From contig JXTC01000534.1 of the NCBI GenBank assembly GCA_002914845.1, positions 49,598 through 113,597 of the forward strand: 64,000 nucleotides of DNA, in the 5' to 3' direction. The notes beneath the pieces were generated by a model that was not told the DNA's origin, ran no database searches, and saw nothing but the letters and a program-made list of their open reading frames with translations. This document shows positions 23,001-35,100 of this stretch, piece by piece; the stretch's first letter is position 1, and the number at the start of each line of letters is the position of its first letter. A program made the translations under genes and the position numbers. The stretch is from Trema orientale (lineage: Eukaryota > Streptophyta > Magnoliopsida > Rosales > Cannabaceae).

Positions 23001-26000
23001 TGATGTAAATGAGATCAGTCATCAAATATCACGGATTGATTAGACCCCATCAAAATGGAGTGACTGAAAAGAATAGGCACCTGTTAGAGGTCCAACGAGT
23101 GTTCATAACTAAATTGTCCTCAGAAATAGTTCCAAAAGATGTAAAAACGGGCTCTAAAAGGTACTAGGTGGAAGAGAGCCAGTCTTGAAGAAATGCAAGC
23201 ATTGTAAAAGAATAAACTTGAGAAATTATGGAGCTGTTAGGAGGAAAGGGAAAAAAAAGAAAAGAAAATAACAAAAACAAAATTGGATGTAAATGGGAGT
23301 TCACATCAATATAAATTACCCAAGGCTTTCTTAGAGTTTTACACAGTCCTATGGGATTGCCTCTTAAGAAACTTCTGCAACAGTGCTGAAGAGGCCATAA
23401 GAGTTCTATTCACCTTAGCAGCAAACTTTTAAAGGTCAGTGGGACAGAAAGCACGTGTGTGGGAACAGAGTGACCCTTCCTGTATTTGTACAATAGGATA
23501 CTGTTGAGCCTCCAATGTGGTTCACTTATAAAAGGCATAAGAGGCAGCAGTAATCCAAGTTTGGGGGGGAATTAGCGGTAGACTAATTAACCAATATCTG
23601 TTTGGGAAAGGGCGTTTGTTAGTAAGGATAAAAGAGTCTTATGAGGTTTGTTAATTTTCTGTTAGGATCCTTGCTTGATGAGTGGTTCAGTTAGGCAGTC
23701 AGGATCAGAGAAGACTAAAGAGGGAATGATAGTCAGTAGGAAGTTATGGAGAATTTAGTCTAGAATTTCTAAGGGAGAGTACCAGGGCTCTCGAATCTAA
23801 CCTGGCTTTGCACTTTTCAAGAGCTTCCAGCTCTTATCAATATTATCTGAGACAATTTGGCTGCCATTTTTACTTCAATCGTATCAGATACCTTCCCTTC
23901 ATTTCCTTTTTTTTTCCCTCTGTAAATCTTGGAAAGTTGGGTTGTATCCTTTCCCATAATATTTCTATGTATCTAGGACAGACTGAATCAGGGTTACTTC
24001 CTCTCTAACAAACAAAACAAGCCACTAGAAAGTTGCAACAACAGCAACTAACAAGTTATTTCTAGTTTTCAGACAAGTCAAACAAGTGGTTATCATTCAA
24101 TTTTCTGTAAAGAAATAGCAGCCAAAAACATGTCCTTTTTTATGAAAATGCAAGGATATGCTGTGGATGATAAACATACTTGGTATCTGTAAGGCGACCA
24201 TGCAAACTCCATCTCTGGCGAAAACCTTCCACACCTTCAATTCCACTAGCAAGAATCAAGCGCCTGCATATGAAGTAATGGCACATGAAAATAATTCTCA
24301 AAGATGGTCAAATGAATTCCACATGATACTTAGTGTCAGTAAGCATGTTTCCGAATGACCGCATGACCAACATGACATTGCTCAGGGTATCACAATTCAG
24401 GACATACAACAGGCTGGATACTTCTGTAACTTTTTCAAGTCATGACCTCTCAACAAAGGAGATCCACAATATTATAGAAAGGTGTGGCTATAATCCATTT
24501 AGACATGCTCAAAGGCCATGTTTGGACAAATTATCATTTCAGCTCATACGTTTACTTGTTACATCCCAATTATTGGAAATGATTTCCCGTGCTTCAGATT
24601 TGGCAGACATGAAAAGTTCCAGACTCACGTTAATGTGCAGTAAAATAACATTTACCTAAATAAGGTTATATTAATTGCAATTCGCGAAATTTTATTATCA
24701 ATATCAGAATGGTTGAGAAATGAGCAACTATCACACATTGCTTGAATTAATTAAAGTACAATATTACAGAGTGAATCCATGATAAACGTGAAGTAAATAC
24801 TAGACTCATAATTTCAGAATTTACCTCTCCAATGACGTGATCTCTGATTCAAGCTGGGTAGCCCTTTCCTTTGCATGATCAAAAGGCATTGATGATCCCA
24901 GTTTGCGCTCGCTTTCCTCAAGCCGTTTCCTTAATTCTTTATCCTGTATTTTAAATATATTGAAAAAAAGATATATGAAGTATTGGACAGAAGTACAGGT
25001 AGAAGAAAAGAACAGTCAATATCTCGGGGGGTGGGGTGGGGGAAGGGGAGAGAGAGAGAGAGAGGAAAATCATGAAAAGCCTTCCAACTAAATTCAGAGC
25101 CAAAAACTTAAAATAACTAAAAAGAAAGGGCTATCTTTAAAATCCTTCGGGTAGAAACTGAAAGAGAAGACAAAATTTCATTCTATGTGCAGACTTGTCT
25201 TTAAAAACCCAGCCAAATAATCCAAAACAAAGTCTGTACTCCATAGTCCATACTTATTCAAAGAAACACCTCATTTATATGAAATAGAGATACATGCTTC
25301 CCCAACATCAATTCAAAGACCAAACTTTTTCATTGTTGGGAAAATTGAATCAATGAAAAGCTCCTCACCCTTTTCTCAGCGCACTCCCGATACAACGCAA
25401 TCTCATCCTGACAAAATGGCTCAATTTCATTGATTTGCAAGCCTGCAATATAACATAGTTGTTACTCTGATAAACTGTATAGAAACTTAAAAGTGACACT
25501 TAACAATATAACAGTTGAACTCCTATGCAAGTGTAAGGTGTTTATCAAAATGCTAGTTATCAGAGAACTTACAAGAATCATCATCCAGCATCTTATCTAC
25601 TTTCTCCCTTCACTTTTAAGTGAAAAAATGTGGACGAGAAAAGAGGGGAAAAAAAAAAGGAAGTTTTTACAGTTCAAACGAACGTACGCATAACTTACTG
25701 ATCTAATCCACACCACATAGATGGTAAAGCAGGTGGTCCCAAATGATGCATTTTAGCCTATTTCCTATGAAGGTGAGAAATTTATGATGTTTACTTGTAA
25801 TGAAAAAGCTCTGATCACAGACGAATAGTTTAACACAATCACTTAATCCAGTCATAGAGTTTTATTGATAGGTTAACAATACCTCATCAAAGGAAATGTA
25901 AGACTAGAATTCTGTAAAAGATCAAGGTTCATCATTAAAACAAGAGTCAACCTTCACCAATGAATTAAAAACAGAGAACTTACACAAAAATAGATTTCTC

Positions 26001-26552
26001 AATAATCCGTCGCACAATTCGACTCCTTCAACGACATGAGAAGCGATCTCGGGTGGAATGATAGGTGAAGGTGGGCCCGTCATCAGATCATCACCAACCA
26101 AAATAGTCTCCTCCATAGTTGGCTGCGAATCGACTGAAGTCCAGAAACGGTAGCAAGTAGCAACTCATGAAAATATATCGTACATTGATTTCTAAACTTA
26201 AAAAAAAAACACAGATTCGAGAAAAAGCTGAGTTGTTACTTGTTACAATAATAAATGTGAAGCACTAGTACTGCTAGTTCAAAAAATCTTCAAGATAGAT
26301 AAAAAAAATTTCAAGTTTAAAAATAAGCCATGAAACTAATTTAAGAAAAACCTAAAATTGAAACATAACCTAAATTTCACTCATCTTTCACCAAAAGTCT
26401 CAGTTCTACATTCATCAAGAATATTCCTAGCAGAAGAAACAAGCCAAAAACAAAGTTTGATCCTTGACTGTTTTGAAAGGCATAAATAAATAAAATATCA
26501 AAAGAGAGGAGGAGAGGTAGACAGTAGTAGTCTTTTTAAACATACCGTCCAT
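20055..26552 (-). CDS. Twin CX9C (CHCH-like) protein, 176 aa
   Basis: Function unknown. Six coding exons, minus strand: 26546-26552 (start exon 26546-26623, codons Met-Asp plus one base), 25984-26133, 25369-25442, 24825-24943, 24180-24263 and 20055-20151; 531 nt, in phase throughout. The start is ATG 26552, with an in-frame TAA upstream in the same exon. Residues 9-37 are acidic and Pro-rich (MEETILVGDDL, GPPSPIIPPEIA). Cys43, Cys53, Cys63 and Cys73 are each separated by exactly nine residues (LCDGLLRNLFLC, FCQDEIALYREC), the twin CX9C pattern of CHCH proteins, which fold as a disulfide-linked helical hairpin, often in the mitochondrial intermembrane space. Residues 75-130 are charged and likely helical or coiled-coil. 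The C-terminus is basic and ends RRWFFW. I recall very similar unnamed proteins in other plants. The last intron is 4 kb and holds a Copia fossil. Confidence 0.88.
21080..23560 (+). mobile_element. Copia fossil (copy 2) in last intron of the CX9C gene
   Basis: The leader (21080-21260) and gag (about 21.26-21.9 kb) closely match the fossil at 18330. Further on, a gag-to-pol spacer and, near 23.02-23.13 kb, an integrase-like reading with the words GVTEKNRHLLE can be made out. It is heavily broken with many interruptions, and no LTR pair was recognised. It lies on the strand opposite to the host gene and accounts for most of that intron's length. Confidence 0.75.
22103..22318 (+). repeat. Two-copy 105-bp tandem repeat inside the Copia fossil
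   Basis: The unit AGCAGTTGAATTACTTCTGT, continuing to the words CAATCTTCCCTTT, occurs twice head to tail with a period of about 105 bp and few differences. It lies in the gag-pol spacer of the fossil. Confidence 0.7.
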
Positions 26553-27305
26553 GGTTGCTTTTCAGGTACACTTGTTCCACTTGGAAAATCCAAAACAAAG
26601 CACTCTGTTATCTTAGTCGAAACCTGGAAATCATTACAGAAAAACAAAACATGAAAGATCAAATACAACAAATATGGCGTGGAGTGAAAGAAAAGATGAT
26701 AAAAATACAAAAGCCTGCACCAAACAGTCCACTTTCACTCTGAAGGTAAGAAAGCAATGCCGACGCTGGCTGAAGCCATAGGCATTTAGGGGTTTTGCCT
26801 AAACCCCACTTCAAGCCGATGCCATATAATTTTTTACCTTTTTTTTTTTTTTGTGAGAGGATAATTTTTTTACCCATTTTTCTTCTTAAAATTAAGACTT
26901 TAAGTAAATAGAAGAGAAGGAAAAAATATATATATTTTCAAAGATTAGAAGAATAATACACTATTGAGAGGCCCCCGGGAGCACACTACGGCAAGGACTG
27001 GCAAATATCCCTGAATATTTATTCTTTAATAAATAGGGGTCTATATTTGAACCCAGGTCGCATAAATGCACCCCTAATTTAAATGGACCTCAATAAAAAA
27101 TTTAAAAAATGTATATCTATATATACACACATACACACGTATATTCAACGTTGTTTTTTATCCTTAAATTATTTTATTTCTATTTCCATTGAGTAAAAGT
27201 TCTCCATTGTTGGTCGGTATATGATAAAATATTGTCATAGATAACTTTATAATTTCCTACTTCTAACAAGGGCCATATAATTTACTTTAAAATCAATTAC
27301 TTAAA

Positions 27306-27868
27306 GGGAAAATAACAAAAATATCCCTGGGTTTTGATGAAATGCTCAATACATCCCTTCAGTTTTCGTAAATTGCAAAAATATCCCCTCTGATCAGCAA
27401 ATTAATACAAATTTCACACCTATAACTTATTAAGTCAAAATTAACAAACAAAATGTCAAAATTACCCTTTTTCTAAACTTGTAACAAAACAAATATTACT
27501 TAAAGAGCAATAAATAGTGTTCAGTGAAGAAAAAAATAGTGGTAGATGAAAGAGAAAAATGATTAAGAATAAGAAAATTTGGTGAAGAAAAATCTTATAT
27601 AATTTTTTTAAAGAAACTTTTCATTTTTTTTAGCTATTTAATTGTATTTAAGTAATGGTATCTTGGTCATTTCAAAAAAATTTGTTTGTTACAAGTTTAG
27701 AGAGAGAGTAATTTTGACATTTTGTTTGTTAATTTTGACATAATAAGGTATTGATGTGAAATTTATATTAATTTGTCAATCAGAGAGCATATTTTTGTAA
27801 TTTATAAAAACTGAAGGGATATATTGAGCATTTCATCAAAACCCAGGGGATATTTTTATTATTATCCC
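27306..27868. mobile_element. MITE with long inverted repeats and 9-bp TSD (Mutator-type)
   Basis: The left arm begins GGGAAAATAACAAAAATATC and the right arm, read in reverse, GGGATAATAATAAAAATATC. The match continues with few differences for about 185 bp on each side (27306-27490 and about 27685-27868). The nine bases TTACTTAAA flank both ends (27297-27305 and 27869-27877). Long TIRs with a 9-bp target duplication are the hallmark of Mutator-like elements. At 563 bp without a coding region it is a non-autonomous derivative, in the leader intron of the CX9C gene. Confidence 0.85.
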
Positions 27869-28375
27869 TTACTTAAAATACTCAGTTGGATAAGGTAAGT
27901 GCAAAAATGTTTTTCCTATTAATTTCTAAAAATAGTTAGATACCTAAATGGAATATACAAAAACATGTCTTTTTCAGTTTTTCATTATAGGTTTAGCCGA
28001 GATTATACTTTCCTACCAAGTCTTGAAAAGGGTAACAATAATAATAATAAATGTTGAAGGAGACGCATGCTTGGTGGAGACAAAAACCACATAACACCTG
28101 GTTTTCAGGATACTCGTGTTTCTAAATACTTTTTTATTGTCTTCTTTAGTTCTGTTTTGTCTCCTTGTTTTATGGTCGTTTGTTTTGTCTCCTTGTTTTA
28201 TGGTCGTTTTTGTTCCGTGTCCTAAGGTTGACATGTTGTATTTATACTCGATCTTTGTGTAAATATTCAATTATGAAAGATTATTATTCTCTGATTAATC
28301 TCTACAATCGAGCTAATTCATTAAAGTAAAATCCCTTATTACTATTTTTTTTTTTTAATCTCTCGGTACTCTAAA

Positions 28376-28390
28376 ACCCTAAACCCTAAA
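28376..28390 (+). other. Short telomere-like motif (telo-box)
   Basis: AACCCTAAACCCTAAA, two units of the plant telomere repeat, in the leader intron of the minus-strand gene. Such boxes occur in plant promoters and first introns; two units may also arise by chance. Confidence 0.4.
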
Positions 28391-30067
28391 ATTCTTTTTC
28401 CAACAAAAATTTTTCATGAAGATGATAAAGAAGAAGGGAAAAAAAAAAGCCAACTATCATAAAGAGATCAATTTAAGAACAGTACTGATAATTGGTTTTT
28501 TCTATCTAACTGATCATGACGATATCTCAAATAGGAAAAAGTTAGCATGGAATAAGAGTATAAAATCAAGCACATGATTATGCGAAATGCAACTCACAAA
28601 AACTAAGGAACTCCCTTACCTTCATTTCTATATGAATATAACTTAACTTCAACTTGAAGCAAAAAAAAAAAAAAAAAAAAAGCTTGAAGCGAAGAAACAG
28701 TAGCACTCAAGCAAGAATTGTTTTCTATTAACTACATAACTCGAATACTAGGCACCAAAACTCTGAAGTGAAGATAGCACTCGTTTCATGTAGCTCTTGC
28801 TATTTGCACAATCAATCAAAAATAAAAATAAGGTGATATGTTTATAAATTAGTATTAACGAGTGAAGCAATCTTCTACTCATAGGACCATAACCAAGAGA
28901 AACAAGCCAGAACAAAGCATCAACTTGAATCAAATAATATCTTGAGTCAAAAATCTTTTTATTATTATTATTTTTGGTGGGCTTGCTAGTGTTTGAGGCA
29001 GTCATTGGTTTAGCTAAGTATCTTGAAAACTATGAGATTCATAATAAAGACTCAAGGAATTTCTGAGCTAGCAAAGAACATATGGGCTTCGGCTGCATCT
29101 ATAATAAGAAGATCTTCATCTATAATAATTTATAATACTACCAATGTAATTAAATCTCTTCACACAATTCTGAAAAACGGGGGAAACAAGAAAACAATAG
29201 TTTTGTTTGAGATGTAACTTGCCTCTGTAAGAGACCAACTGATGACCAAAGAGCTCACTGGTATATGATTCCGAGTCTGCCATGAATCACCTTCATTTAT
29301 TAAGACCACGCATGTACATATACATATATATTATCATATTACACAATGCTAAATGGTTCAATTAGTTAAATTGTCATCATTCATGGCACTGACTAATTAA
29401 GCCAAAAATTTCAAGCGTGATAGAGTATTGGTTGGGGTCTATCTCATTCATGGCACTGACTAATTTAGGCAGTTTTGGTTTTGGCCATATTACCAAGGTT
29501 CCAACCAATCATCTTTCTCAAATTAGCATCTATTGTTGCTCATTTCATTGAGTCAAAGCATAAACAAGAACTCAAAGACCCATAAACAAGAACTCAACAA
29601 AGAGAAACACAAGCCCATTTCACTGAGTCAAAGCATCAAACACAGTGTGTGCATAGAGACCTATAAACAAGAATATAATAAAATAGAAAAAGAGTTCAAC
29701 CCAAAATCCTAAGCTTTTAAGCTTTTATACCCCAGAAACCCGAAATTAAATAAAAAGACCTCAACCCAGAACGAAAAATAGAAAAACTGAAAAACCCCAT
29801 TTTCACCACCATTTCTTTCACTTTCTCGACAAACAAACACCAAGAGAGGAAAAATGCAAACACACCGAAAGTTAAAGAGATGAAAATTTTCACCTCATAT
29901 GAGAAGAAATTGGCGTACCGTGAGACCAAAATGGCTGTGTGACCTGCGTCCTTGACTCCTTGGTAGCTCTTGCTTTCTCTCTGGTTAGACAGAGAGAGAG
30001 AGAGGGAAAATTGAAAATTTGGAGAGAGAGAAGGAAAAATGAAAAGTTGAAAACTCTGTTATTTTTA

Positions 30068-30630
30068 GGTAATTTACAGCAAAAATCCCCAACGTTTAGT
30101 ACTTTTGGCATTTCGATCCCTAACCATTAAATTCTGGCATATAAATCCCAAACCTTCCAAAAGACTTGCATCTGTTACTCCTTGTAGACTATTCCGTTTG
30201 ATCTCACGTTAAAAGACCATGTGTTACTCACGAGATCCATATTAGAGCGTATTCCATAGGAAGAAATAATTAATTAAAAAAACAAGAATATTATTATTTT
30301 GTGAGTTTGAGTTTTAAAATAAATTTCGATAATTTTTCAAAATATCTTCGACATCGATATTTTAATCTTTGCTCCTAGTGAGGTACAATTACAAAGCATA
30401 CGGGGGAGAAATGACTTTTTTTGTTTACTTATTATTTATTCTGGTGAACTACCCTCTAAAACGATCATGTGAATAACACATGGTCTTGTAACGTGGATGA
30501 CAAACGTAATATTCTATAAGGACTAACAGATGTAAGTCTTTTGAAGATTTGGGATTTATATGCTAAGATTTAAAGGTTAGGACCTAAATGCCTAAAGCAC
30601 TAAACTTTGAGGATTTTTCTATAAATTCCC
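30068..30630. mobile_element. MITE with about 170-bp inverted repeats
   Basis: The left arm (30068 to about 30235) runs GGTAATTTACAGCAAAAATC and the right arm, read in reverse from 30630, GGGAATTTATAGAAAAATCC. Both then share GCATATAAATCCCAAA, CAAAAGACTTRCATCTGTTA and GACCATGTGTTA in the same order. Arms of about 170 bp around a 230-bp centre and no coding region make it a non-autonomous inverted-repeat element. I could not see a clear target-site duplication. It is a different family from the 27306 element. Confidence 0.7.
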
Positions 30631-32141
30631 CTCGTGCCAATGGGAGTACTCCAATAATATCTATTCCCTAAACTGCGAATGGCGTAGTCATCGAAGTTAA
30701 AGGAATCGGTAAGCCTTTTTTTTTTCTTTTTTTTTTTTAAATAAACGGTGCGGTTTTGGGGCAAGGTAGTGTAAACATGTCTGCCCCGCCCCGCTTCAAC
30801 ACAAGTGGAACTTGCCTTGAATTTGCCACGCCTCGTTTATTGTGGGGCAAACCTGTACCATTAGGGGCAGGGCACCACCCCAACGAGGCAAATTGCGAAG
30901 CCCAAGCGAGAATAGTAAAATTAAAGGAAATATGTCACTAAAGAAAGGAAAATAGTTCTCCTTTTGTCTTATTGTCTAAGTGATAATGCGTTGTCCTTAC
31001 TCAATATCGTATTCCATTCGAGTTGACACGAGGATTATGATACAATAATAGCACATCAGCACATATATGATCTACCTAATAAGCGTGTAAATTAAACATA
31101 ACCGAATAATGAAATTACTCAGTTTCAAAATAATTATACACCAATTAAGTATAATCAACTCATTGAAAAAATACTTAAAATGAACTAAAAGAATCTTTTA
31201 AAAGATTACAATTATTCATCTTATCACTTATAAATCATGTCGTGTTGATACAAAATTAACCTGTTTAATTAAATGAGTTAAGCGTGTCATTTTCGGATTA
31301 CTTGGATTGACCTAAAATCTACTCATTAGTTATTTGTATTACACCATTCAACCTGAATTCTGACACAAAAAATTAAATAGGTCATTCAAACATATTTATT
31401 GTGCTGTGAAAATACTCCGTAGAGACAAGAATAAAAAAAGTGCACATAAATAAATAATACTAAACTGGTAAAAGAATTGGAAAGTTCATACTTCATATTG
31501 TGCCCTTCTTTACTAGGAACTGTTGCTGATACAAGAAATTGCGATAAATGTGTCAAATATGGTCAGTTAAAGCTTGAGAACAGTAGTAAACTAAGGTTAT
31601 ACACTGTTGATAATGTATTTTTGAGGGAGTAATTTTTTATAAACTTAATTGGCTCGTAATTATTAAAGTTGTACACCTTTGTTATATATAATAGAACACT
31701 ACATCCTATGTACAGACGAAAGAAGCAAAGAAAAAAGAGAAATAATTGCTACAAGAATAATTCTAATCAGAGTTTTCCTTCCCCTGGCCAAATGTTTACG
31801 GAAATTGGTAGTAAGGATATGAAGCTGTCAGTTATGACAGTATGAAGTCCCTCTCCATTAGTTTTCAACCAACTATAGAATATTAGCTAATACACATCTG
31901 CAGATTTGAAAAGAACCAAAACCTTGATAAAATTAGCCAGATTTCCCCCATTTCTTTGTTTTAGTTTCAACAACATAGCCTTGTCTGCCTCTTGCAATAT
32001 CAGGCATCCCACCCTGATTTTTGCTTCCCTGTACTTTGCAGTAAATTGGGATAAGAACCTGATTGCAATATCAGATACCTTGAAAATTTTCAAATCTGGC
32101 GCCCAATTATAATGAATATGACGTAGAGCATATGTAAAGAG
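30631..32141. other. Intergenic between the CX9C gene and POL2A
   Basis: The stretch 30750-30910 is relatively GC-rich with recurring CCCCGCC and GGGGCA words, typical of degraded transposon ends. Around 31020-31380 words such as GAGTTGACACGAGG and GTCGTGTTGATAC suggest another old non-autonomous element. The last few hundred bases before 32142 are probably the POL2A 3' untranslated region. No gene is supported. Confidence 0.4.
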
Positions 32142-35100
32142 CTACTGGATTCCTAATATCCATGATGTGCACTGTTCGAGAAGTTGAAATTTCTGGCGAG
32201 TGGCGATGTTCAAGAATATCTGCATTTTTCTGTGGAACTCAGTTACATCTTCCTTGCATCTATATGAACCAGCACAGGCACATTGCTCTGCTAAATGTGC
32301 AGCCTTCACCTGCCTACACCTTTGACACACCAGATCCTGCAGGTGGTAGAGACGTTCTCTCTGACGTATGATCTGAAGAAGAGAATTTTCCATTACCTCA
32401 CGGTTATAGGGTTGTCCACATTGTGGCACAGCACAGCGCCATTCCTGAGCCAATAGAGCCGAATCACGACACAAGTCCAGGTCTCTACAGTCATTGCAGT
32501 AGCTGCCGAAGAATGAATTAGTAAACAGCAAATCAGTTTAGGCTTTTGAAAACTTAAATCCTAGTGATAGGTATATATTTATTTCTATATATATATATGC
32601 CCTGTTTTACTTGCACTCTAGTAAATAGCAAATAAAGCAGCAACTGTTTTGAAAACTCTTAACCAGGTTAAAAAGAGGTCAAGTTAAACTCTAGCATGAG
32701 AGTTTCTGACAAGCGTCTAGAACAAAAAATAGTGCTGCATTCTATGTTGAATTCGAAGAACTAATCTCGCATTTCGAAAAGCACACGGAAACTGTTTAGG
32801 TTTTTACCTGCAAATGACATTTGGCAAGACAAAGGAGGGGCAGGGATCAGAAAATTCAGCTTCAGGGGCAAACTCCCTCACACGCACATATTTTAGCAGA
32901 TTCTTTCTCATTACCTGCAGAATTGCGGAAGAGAATAAAACCATAAACAAAAATTAGGAGCATAGTGAATCATAACAACAGTTATCAGAAAAATTGCAAT
33001 TACTGTATCCATCGTAGCAAAAAATTGAGCTTCACTGGCAAATAGCAGTCAGTTGAAGATAAACCAGAACATATGAACACTACTAGTCTACTATAAGGAC
33101 CTTTTCTGGTCAAAATATGCATGCAGTACTAAATTGGCATCAGAGAACTGAGAAAATTAATTGAAAAAACATAGCAATAATTGTTAAAAGGAGATAATTC
33201 GAAATTTCCAGGAACAATTTTCCATCACAAGATTTAAGATAATTTGAAATTTCCTGGCAAAATTTTCCATCACGAGATTTAATGAGCCTAAAGGGACAAT
33301 AAGGGAAATTAGAGAGCATTTCATACAAGGATATTGATAACACGATTCAAAAGAAATGAATAAGGACAAACAAACATATTCTAAGAGAGTCAAATGCTCA
33401 TGAGCAAAAATAAAATAGTCAAATGCTAAATGAAATCATGCCTATCCATAAAACACAGTAGTAGCAAGTGCACAATATTAAAAAGTTCGCAACAATTATT
33501 ATTATTATTTTGTTTTCTTTTGTAAAAATGTTTCAAATCATATGTCCTGGATAATGAGAGGTAAGAGTAGAAAGAAATAAATATAATACCAGAACATCAT
33601 GCTGAACACTCTGATCAAGAGCCAGAACAGCACAAACATGCTTAATGAATTCCAGTGCTGCATCCCCTTTGTTGGCGTTACTAAAGAGTTGTGGCATCCC
33701 TGAAGATGTAGATTTTTCGTTCTCTGATCTACTTAGTTCCTTCATATGAAGAATGGTATCTCGCACGATTCCCAGAAGTTTCTCGGTAAAGTATGAGCTG
33801 ATCTGTAAAACATAAACAAAATGACGAATATTTCATTAACCGAATCCAAACAAGAGACTATACAACAATTGGGCCTTCGGCAACTGTTACCATCATTGTA
33901 CCTGCCCTTTAAGATATTCTGTTAAATGAGATTCGAAATTCTCAGCTGCTGAAACAGTAATTGACGGTGTGCATGAGATGCCATCTTGCAAAGATGCTCT
34001 ATTAGCAGCTTGCTTCTTTGCGTAGTTCCATGGGATATAGAGAAATTGAGAGACGATAAAAACGAAATAGTCCTGCAAAACACGCAAAAGATGATTGAAC
34101 TTGTCAAAATTGAGAAGACCCACTCCATAGTAAAATGATATCTTCACAAACCACCGGAACTAAATCGACCGTACTGTGATAGTAATGCTCCTCAATCATA
34201 ACCGTAACTCCAAGTTTATAACAAAATTTGGCACGTTACCTGAATTTTCTTGGGTAAATATTCAGCAATATTCCAGCTTGATATGATATCAACTTCAGAT
34301 TCATCATGCACGCTTTCATCAGCTCTCGCAGGAATCCCACCATAATTATACTACAACAGAAAACAGCAAATCAAACAAGTTACTGATACATAATACGCAG
34401 ACAAAGACAATAAACAAAAATAAACTAGAAAAGCATTAATCATAACAGCTTAAAGTTTCATAAGTTTTTAGAGAAACATGTAAGACTATTCATTATGTTT
34501 TGGTATTTGACTATGATTTAGCTCAAGGGACACATTTCCTAACACAGTCAATGGCAGACCATAGTACATACGAATTTTTTTTCCATTGTTTCCCAGCAAC
34601 AAAACAAACCAAATTTTAGGGAAGAAGCAATAGTTTACCTGTTCCTATCAATAGATCCAAGTTATCCATTTATATTGTTTACTCACTGGTCTAGGTAGTG
34701 TTTATAACCCATTTAAGAAGTGTATATGCATTTACATATAATATATACAATCAGCGGAAAAAGATGAAAACCCCAGTCCGAACCTGGATAATTCTAATAA
34801 ACCCAAGCTTTAATCATTCTATGAAAAGAACCTCAGAATTACAGTATGAAGACAATTTCAAGGGAAACTAAACATCAATTAGTTAAATAGAATCTATAAG
34901 AACTTTAATAGTTGCTGACAATGAGAAAAATAATGACCAAACCTGATCCATAAAAAGCAAGGAATGCCAGAACTGCAATGGTTCAAGCTCAATCCACTCA
35001 AATAGGTCTCTGTAAAGCAAAAACAATAAGTAACAAGAAGGGTGACGGAGAAATAAATCTCTTTTTCGATACTAGTCTTTGAGTAAACGAACCTCGTTTG

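Larger units (their letters stand above)
26624..30067 (-). promoter_or_regulatory. Leader intron(s) and probable promoter of the CX9C gene
   Basis: The start exon is preceded by a good acceptor (tttccag, just above 26623), so at least one untranslated exon lies upstream. The best candidate for the 5' end is about 29900-30060: on the minus strand it has pyrimidine-rich patches (CTCTCTCTCTCTGTCTAACC), few open frames, and possible donors such as CTCACG|gtacgc near 29920 and ATATGAG|gtgaaa near 29900. No coding exon was recognised in the interval. It holds a MITE (27306-27868) and a telomere-like word (28376-28390). RNA evidence would be needed to fix the first exon. Confidence 0.4.

Noticed and set aside
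26498-26710. Frame reading VSTKITECFVLDFPSGTSVP through the leader exon
   Set aside because: The real start codon in this exon uses another frame, which joins correctly to the next exon; this frame does not continue after the splice.
28600-28700. Possible SINE or retroposed sequence before a 22-base A run
   Set aside because: No A-box or B-box promoter and no flanking duplication; the A run may be simple slippage.
32162-32371. Plus-strand frame opposite the last POL2A exon
   Set aside because: Antisense shadow of the conserved CysB-encoding exon.
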